Shown one piece after another: positions 60,742-64,000 of a stretch of DNA of 64,000 nucleotides. The stretch is taken from the IMG/VR virus record IMGVR_UViG_3300043548_000722, positions 43,651-107,650 of that record; one strand, written 5' to 3'. The notes under the pieces were generated by a model, which saw only the letters and a list, made by a program, of their open reading frames with translations, was not told the DNA's origin and ran no database searches. This stretch comes from a virus. A program made the translations under genes and the position numbers. Position 1 is the first letter of the stretch. Each line of letters opens with the position of its first letter.

Positions 60742-61175
60742 TTGTCTTCTTCCTCGAGTAGCGCCGCATAGCTACGGCTTTTGATTCGTGATGTGGGTGC
60801 GTGGGTCTCTGTTCCCTGCGGGGTGATGTCACTCCCCCGGTAATACGGACCCTGTGTCCCTTGGGCGTGCGAACCCCCCTCGGGCTGCATCCAGACCGAA
60901 GAGCGCGGTACGCCGTACAGTCGATTCCCACAGCTCGTGCACTGATGGATCTTCTGTCCGGTTAGCGGAGTTCGGATCGTGAAGCTGGTGCTCCCGCACT
61001 TGCACTTAAGCGGTGCCTTCGTTGGCTTCTTGACGCCACCGATCGCATCGATGATGTCGTCAGCGGCCGAGCGCATTGTTCCCGTCGCCGCCCCTGGCTT
61101 GGCGACTTGCGCTTCTTTGTGAAAATCCTCTACCCGCGCCGGCTTGAGGAACTCTTCCAGATCGTCGTCTTCCAT
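60738..61175 (-). CDS. Zinc-ribbon protein, possibly leaderless
   Basis: This 145-residue protein has an acidic N-terminus (MEDDDLEEFLKPARVEDFHK), a zinc ribbon (KCKCGSTSFTIRT, then CTSCGNRLYG, residues about 56-85) and a Gly/Ser/Thr-rich tail. No ribosome-binding site precedes the ATG; a sigma70-like promoter sits so close that transcription may begin at the ATG. It overlaps the chaperone gene by 4 bases. Unknown role. Confidence 0.7.
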   Translation of the reverse strand: MEDDDLEEFLKPARVEDFHKEAQVAKPGAATGTMRSAADDIIDAIGGVKKPTKAPLKCKCGSTSFTIRTPLTGQKIHQCTSCGNRLYGVPRSSVWMQPEGGSHAQGTQGPYYRGSDITPQGTETHAPTSRIKSRSYAALLEEEDK

Positions 61176-61181
61176 GTGCGA

Positions 61182-61210
61182 GTTGTACTCACACTTGTAC
61201 GCACAGTCAA
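61182..61210 (-). promoter_or_regulatory. Sigma70-like promoter giving a leaderless mRNA
   Basis: On the minus strand TTGACT (61205-61210) and TACAAC (61182-61187) are separated by 17 bases. The expected start is at about 61175, the A of the ATG of the zinc-ribbon gene. The spacer contains GTAC twice in a direct-repeat arrangement (TTGTAC..TTGTAC on the plus strand). Confidence 0.45.
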
Positions 61211-61857
61211 GAAAGTTTTATAACGATTGTCTCATTCATCTGGGCAGGAGCCGCAGTAAGTCCGCTTGCGGACAACAGTTCTCGCTCCTCCACGCCGTAG
61301 ATGTGAAGAACTACTTCACTGAGTCCGGATGGCACAGTGAAATTGATCTCTACATAGTCAGGCATGTCGTTGACGCTGGTGACTGCGCACCCAACGGTCA
61401 ATGAGTCCACAGTGGGAGCAAGAGTAATCCCCGAGCCGCGCGTAGAGACCTCGGAGTAGCAAAGCTCGATCAGTGCAGTGTAGACTCCGGCAGCAAACGT
61501 AACGCTCTTGGCCGCCAGCACTTCTTCTGCGGCACTACGTCCCTTTGAGGACTGTGGAACGCGTACGCCATCACGGATCGTGTATGGGCAGAACGTGATC
61601 TTTCTCCGATTGCGCGCTGATCGGTATGCATTCAGAAGCGGGTTGGAGCTGGGAGTCGTCCACCACTCAGTCACCTTCTTGAACGCGTCAAGGAGATGCA
61701 CGATCTCCGTTGCCTCCCCACTCGGAGGCGGAGCGGGTCTGCCGAGTCTCGCTCTTCGGCCGATCTGGTTCTTGACTGCCAGAACTTCTGGCACCACAGG
61801 TGCGCCAGACACTTCTGCTGCGATCTCCACTCCAGGATCGGCGATTAGGCTACTCAT
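61207..61857 (-). CDS. Hypothetical virion-like protein
   Basis: This 216-residue protein has a helical/Pro-containing first half (VPEVLAVKNQIGRRARLGRP, TEIVHLLDAFKKVTEWWTTP) and a beta-rich second half (FAAGVYTALIELCYSEVSTR, EINFTVPSGLSEVVLHIYGV). The second half looks like a jelly-roll or tail-tube style sandwich, but is not diagnostic. It overlaps the upstream gene by 4 bases. Likely structural by context. Confidence 0.6.
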   Translation of the reverse strand: MSSLIADPGVEIAAEVSGAPVVPEVLAVKNQIGRRARLGRPAPPPSGEATEIVHLLDAFKKVTEWWTTPSSNPLLNAYRSARNRRKITFCPYTIRDGVRVPQSSKGRSAAEEVLAAKSVTFAAGVYTALIELCYSEVSTRGSGITLAPTVDSLTVGCAVTSVNDMPDYVEINFTVPSGLSEVVLHIYGVEERELLSASGLTAAPAQMNETIVIKLS

Positions 61858-62099
61858 CTACGCTGTCTCCGAACAAAGGACTGTAAGAGACTAACCAACC
61901 CCAATGGATCATCTTGCAGATCTGCGGGCTCAACTGCGCGGACGGTGTCTCCGTCGCGCATTCGATACTCCATCCCGACACGCTTCCAGCCGTCCGCTCC
62001 ACGCACCTCAACTCCTCTACGTGCAAATTTATCAACTTGCCCCGTTCTACGAGCAAAAGATGCGACGGTTTCTCCTGGGGCTGCCACTTTTTTTAGCAT
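61854..62099 (-). CDS. Small hypothetical protein, first gene of the minus operon
   Basis: This 81-residue protein has a basic N-terminal half (LKKVAAPGETVASFARRTGQ) and a middle (GMEYRMRDGDTVRAV) resembling the end of LysM or ubiquitin-like small domains. In large phages a LysM-like protein often starts a tail module, but the match is weak. ATG at 62099 lies next to a divergent promoter region. Confidence 0.6.
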   Translation of the reverse strand: MLKKVAAPGETVASFARRTGQVDKFARRGVEVRGADGWKRVGMEYRMRDGDTVRAVEPADLQDDPLGLVSLLQSFVRRQRR

Positions 62100-62105
62100 G
62101 ACTAC

Positions 62106-62133
62106 TTGCGCTCTTGTAAGAACTTCATATACT
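62106..62133 (+). promoter_or_regulatory. Divergent promoter region, plus-strand candidate
   Basis: TTGCGC (62106-62111) and TATACT (62128-62133) are 16 bases apart, a sigma70-like pair for the gene at 62174. A phage-type element TTGTAAGAAC (62114-62123) overlaps it and matches elements elsewhere. The minus-strand operon start at 62099 lies on the other side, but no clear minus promoter is seen. Confidence 0.5.
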
Positions 62134-62173
62134 CATTTTGACTCGCCGAAGTAGCGAGCAACAGGAGAATAAC

Positions 62174-62518
62174 ATGGCACGCGGACGCATCGGCTCACTG
62201 AGCCGCAAGACCTTCTTTCCGAGCACCGGCGACCAAATGGAGAACACCGCTGATGGTGTTGTCTTCGCGTGTGTCCGGAGCAACAAGTTCGAAACCAACG
62301 GCTCGGTGATCCAGTACGGGCTGCTCCAGGGCGTCTCCTCTGATGGTGAGACGTTCTTCCGCTCGATTGACTCTGAGGACAAGGATTGGCTCAACGGCGT
62401 GACGACCATCCGCCGCCTCCTGCAGGCCGAGGGCGTGTGGCGTACCTACACCTGGGCTGAGGAGACCGGCACCTGGCGTCAGGTCCGCGTCTCTGACGGG
62501 CTGCTCCAGAGCGCCTGA
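62174..62518 (+). CDS. Hypothetical protein with good ribosome-binding site
   Basis: The ATG at 62174 (114 residues, MARGRIGSLSRKTFFPSTGD) has CAGGAG upstream. Upstream in-frame codons from 62138 are not needed. The protein is beta-rich with FACVRSNKFETNGSVIQYGL and RTYTWAEETGTWRQVRVSDG. It is the first gene of the plus-strand tail end of the window. No family recognised. Confidence 0.7.
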   Translation: MARGRIGSLSRKTFFPSTGDQMENTADGVVFACVRSNKFETNGSVIQYGLLQGVSSDGETFFRSIDSEDKDWLNGVTTIRRLLQAEGVWRTYTWAEETGTWRQVRVSDGLLQSA

Positions 62519-62556
62519 GTTTAAGGCTGGATCCCACAGCTCTCCCCGATTAGCAG

Positions 62557-62566
62557 TCATAAGAAC
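62557..62566 (+). promoter_or_regulatory. Candidate promoter element TCATAAGAAC
   Basis: This decamer in the gap between 62518 and 62589 matches the elements at 62114 and 63332. A start about 62570 would give a short leader before the ribosome-binding site GGGAG at 62579-62583. Confidence 0.4.
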
Positions 62567-62588
62567 GCTAGACAAAGAGGGAGAAGTT

Positions 62589-62759
62589 ATGTGGGATCTG
62601 GCCACGCTCAGGAAGCTGAATGACGAACGATGTGCTTACCTCAAAAATCCCAGAGAAACTGGGTATAAGAATTGTGCCGAAGGTCTTAGCGGCGGAACCG
62701 AACTACGTCCAGATCGCAATGGGCTGGTACGCCCAGTACGAGAAGACCGGAAGCCATGA
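62589..62759 (+). CDS. Small overlapping ORF (56 aa)
   Basis: The ATG at 62589 has GGGAG upstream. The product begins MWDLATLRKLNDERCAYLKN, a protein-like start seen in other small phage proteins. It overlaps the next gene by 140 bases in another frame, so one of the two readings may be spurious after residue 20. Confidence 0.4.
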   Translation: MWDLATLRKLNDERCAYLKNPRETGYKNCAEGLSGGTELRPDRNGLVRPVREDRKP

Positions 62760-62856
62760 TGCCTTGATGCAGTCAAGGCATTTTGCGGGTGTGGCGCACG
62801 AAATGGGTCAGGCAATTTTGCTGGACGATCCTACACAAGATGAACTGTTGAGGTGA
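62620..62856 (+). CDS. Small hypothetical protein
   Basis: This 78-residue protein starts at ATG 62620 with AGGAAG upstream. The middle is convincingly coding (EKLGIRIVPKVLAAEPNYVQ, IAMGWYAQYEKTGSHDALMQ), with helices and an acidic end. It is in a different frame from the ORF at 62589. No family recognised. Confidence 0.65.
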   Translation: MTNDVLTSKIPEKLGIRIVPKVLAAEPNYVQIAMGWYAQYEKTGSHDALMQSRHFAGVAHEMGQAILLDDPTQDELLR

Positions 62857-62859
62857 TTC

Positions 62860-63057
62860 ATGGAATCCTTTGCAGACGTCACCACGGTGGCACTGGAAAT
62901 GCTCGAGCAAGGCCGAATCGCGGTGGATGGTAAGCACGGATACAAGGCCGCGCACAAGCGGATGCGTAAGCTATCCAATCACCTTACGAAGCTCCTCGTG
63001 CAGCTTCGTAAGGAGAGCATGGCTGCGTGCGGCCAGCGTGATGGAGGGGAGGAGTGA
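62860..63057 (+). CDS. Small basic protein, faintly histone-H1-like
   Basis: This 65-residue protein is helical and basic: VTTVALEMLEQGRIAV, then GYKAAHKRMRKLSNHL, TKLLVQLRKES. The GKxAAxKRxRKxL style resembles short histone H1-like bacterial or phage proteins that bind DNA, but it is too short to be sure. It has a GAGGTGAT site and overlaps the next start by one base. Confidence 0.6.
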   Translation: MESFADVTTVALEMLEQGRIAVDGKHGYKAAHKRMRKLSNHLTKLLVQLRKESMAACGQRDGGEE

Positions 63058-63278
63058 TGGACCAGATCGAGGTTCGCCTCTTCTCTAAGCAGGACCGGAA
63101 CGGCGATGAGTATTTCATCGGCAGTACGGAACTTCCCGCCTCTGTGGACCTCTCTGAGGTCACCTTTGTTTTCTTTCTTCCAATCGAGGGAGAGACGAAG
63201 GGATCTCTGAAGATCCGTCCGCGGCAGCCGCGCCGGGCACCTACTACGCATGACGCTGTCGAGCAGACAGACGACTAA
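63057..63278 (+). CDS. Small hypothetical protein
   Basis: The ATG at 63057 (73 residues) has GGGGAGGAG upstream; a GTG at 63054 is also in frame. Beta-rich: IEVRLFSKQDRNGDEYFI, VTFVFFLPIEGETKGSLKI. The end is basic-Pro then acidic. It is the last gene before a terminator. No family recognised. Confidence 0.65.
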   Translation: MDQIEVRLFSKQDRNGDEYFIGSTELPASVDLSEVTFVFFLPIEGETKGSLKIRPRQPRRAPTTHDAVEQTDD

Positions 63279-63282
63279 ACTC

Positions 63283-63320
63283 TCGAGAGGGGGCTCTTTG
63301 AGCCCCCTCTCGAAAATTCT
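63283..63320 (+). terminator. Terminator before the tRNA cluster
   Basis: A perfect 14-base-pair stem (63283-63296 with 63300-63313) with a TTT loop, followed by AAATTCTTT. It ends the small-gene unit; the tRNA genes then need their own promoter. Confidence 0.8.
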
Positions 63321-63331
63321 TTGAAAATGCG

Positions 63332-63341
63332 TTATAAGAAA
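63332..63341 (+). promoter_or_regulatory. Candidate tRNA promoter element TTATAAGAAA
   Basis: This element lies 8 bases upstream of the first tRNA. As a -10 box it would put the transcription start at about 63345-63348, right before the tRNA. It matches four other elements in the window. No clear -35 box. Confidence 0.45.
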
Positions 63342-63349
63342 GTTGAAAG

Positions 63350-63426
63350 CTCGTTGTAGCTCAGTTGGATAGAGCGCCCGCCTTCTAAGCGGGGGGTCCC
63401 AGGTTCGAGTCCTGGCGACGAGGCCA
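63350..63426 (+). tRNA. tRNA-Arg(UCU): tRNA-Arg (anticodon TCT)
   Basis: Seven-base-pair acceptor stem (63350-63356 with 63416-63422, one G-T pair), D arm, anticodon stem CCCGC/GCGGG with loop holding TCT at 63384-63386, T arm GGTTCGAGTCC-type, and encoded CCA. It reads AGA. Confidence 0.95.
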
Positions 63427-63430
63427 TTTT

Positions 63431-63506
63431 TCCGGTATAGCTCAGTCGGTAGAGCAACGGACTGTTAATCCGTGGGTCACTGGTTCGAGTCCAGTTGCCG
63501 GAGCCA
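63431..63506 (+). tRNA. tRNA-Asn(GUU): tRNA-Asn (anticodon GTT)
   Basis: Acceptor stem 63431-63437 with 63496-63502, anticodon stem ACGGA/TCCGT, anticodon GTT at 63464-63466, standard T arm and encoded CCA. It reads AAC and AAU. Confidence 0.95.
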
Positions 63507-63509
63507 CTT

Positions 63510-63585
63510 GGGGACATAGCTCAGCTGGGAGAGCATCTGCTTTGCACGCAGAGGGTCAGGGGTTCGAGTCCCCTTGTCTCCACCA
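63510..63585 (+). tRNA. tRNA-Ala(UGC): tRNA-Ala (anticodon TGC)
   Basis: Acceptor stem 63510-63516 with 63575-63581, anticodon stem TCTGC/GCAGA, anticodon TGC at 63543-63545, standard T arm and encoded CCA. It reads GCA and GCG. Confidence 0.95.
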
Positions 63586-63627
63586 CTTTGACGAGCGCCC
63601 CTGCGGTAGTGGGGCAGTGAGGTAATC

Positions 63628-63948
63628 ATGGCAAAGAGTGCGCCGGCGACCGTTTCCGGCACCCCCAACTCAAAGGGCCGCGAGGCCCGACAGAACCGCG
63701 AAGCGCGGCGTACCCGTAAGGCGCTGCGCCACGCCGAGAAGCGCGGCGCCAGCTCCGAGCGTGTGGCCCGCATCAAGAGCCATCTCGCCGCGATCGAGGA
63801 GGGCAAAGCTCCCGGCCCCAACATGGGGCGCAAGCAGCGGCGCGATGCCGCACTCGCGCAGCAGAAAGCTGCGATCGAGTCGAAGAAGGCGGCCAGGGCC
63901 GCGATCGTGGTCACCGCCGCCGACGGCAAAGTGACCGAAGTCAAGTAG
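63628..63948 (+). CDS. Basic Ala/Arg-rich protein in the tRNA cluster
   Basis: This 106-residue protein has a GAGGT site. It is very basic (Arg/Lys/Ala-rich: GREARQNREARRTRKALRHA, RIKSHLAAIEEGKAP), consistent with a nucleic-acid-binding protein. It is flanked by tRNA genes on both sides. The end GKVTEVK is beta-like. No family recognised. Confidence 0.75.
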   Translation: MAKSAPATVSGTPNSKGREARQNREARRTRKALRHAEKRGASSERVARIKSHLAAIEEGKAPGPNMGRKQRRDAALAQQKAAIESKKAARAAIVVTAADGKVTEVK

Positions 63949-63955
63949 GTTGAGC

Positions 63956-64000
63956 GGGGCGGTAGCTCAGTGGTTAGAGCAGCAGGCTTATATCCTGCCG
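63956..64000 (+). tRNA. tRNA-Ile(UAU): tRNA-Ile (anticodon TAT), cut by window end
   Basis: The 5' acceptor strand (63956-63962), TA at positions 8-9, a D arm, and a perfect anticodon stem GCAGG/CCTGC with a 7-base loop giving TAT at 63989-63991 are visible. The rest lies beyond the window. A TAT anticodon reads AUA directly, which is rare in bacteria. Confidence 0.8.

Noticed and set aside
60032-60784. A 250-residue plus-strand frame
   Set aside because: Antisense to the tail-chaperone gene, Ser-rich low complexity, no ribosome-binding site, and the minus-strand genes are tightly overlapped.

Overview
The window is a 64 kb piece of the genome of a large tailed bacteriophage with a contractile-tail (myovirus-like) baseplate. 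The evidence is a baseplate J-like protein, a gp25-like wedge protein, a tape-measure-like protein, a tail-assembly-chaperone pair with a -1 slippery heptamer, a phage-type replication and recombination set, and a run of tRNA genes, all packed with 1-8 base gene overlaps (ATGA, GTGA, TAATG). No terminase, portal, major capsid, tail sheath or lysis gene could be recognised here, so the window is a fragment of a larger genome. Coding sequence is moderately GC-rich. The host cannot be named from the sequence alone.

Layout. (1) 1-7914, plus strand: replication and recombination. It holds a family A DNA polymerase with proofreading domain, an HU/IHF-like protein, a small zinc ribbon, a RecA/UvsX-like recombinase, two PD-(D/E)XK-type nucleases, a possible UvsY-like mediator, a RusA-type resolvase and small Cys-containing proteins, ending in a Pro/Ala-rich protein with a possible -1 frameshift extension and a strong terminator at 7920. 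(2) 7950-44664, minus strand, read from right to left: tail and baseplate module. The order is tape-measure candidate, hub-like proteins, a sigma-70-like factor, a long coiled-coil protein, Ig-like and carboxypeptidase-regulatory-like beta proteins, gp25-like wedge, a very large J-like protein, and giant beta-repeat and lectin-like proteins. (3) 44711-47556: a short mixed-strand island with a WGR-domain ATP-dependent DNA ligase and small genes, bounded by hairpin terminators. (4) 47462-62099, minus strand: a long operon with a small virion-like set, the tail-chaperone frameshift pair, GroES, a ribbon-helix-helix protein, a YkgJ-like Cys protein, a very unusual SWIM-nucleotidyltransferase-SNF2 helicase-NlpC/P60-HNH fusion, a DUF5872-type protein, a duplicated zincin metallopeptidase and a protein-kinase-like protein. 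(5) 62174-64000, plus strand: small hypothetical genes, then tRNA-Arg(UCU), tRNA-Asn(GUU), tRNA-Ala(UGC), a basic protein and a tRNA-Ile(UAU) cut by the window end.

How they fit together. The left cassette copies and recombines the genome: polymerase, strand exchange, mediator, resolvases. The ligase lies apart in the island. The two minus blocks build the tail. The sigma-like factor lies inside the tail block and may direct late transcription. The helicase/peptidase/nuclease fusion and the double zincin protein, both with hydrophobic segments, could be virion-carried or host-takeover enzymes, but this is inference.

There is no stretch longer than about 150 bases without a gene. The short gaps hold hairpin terminators and candidate promoters, listed below. 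No CRISPR array, insertion sequence or integrase was seen.
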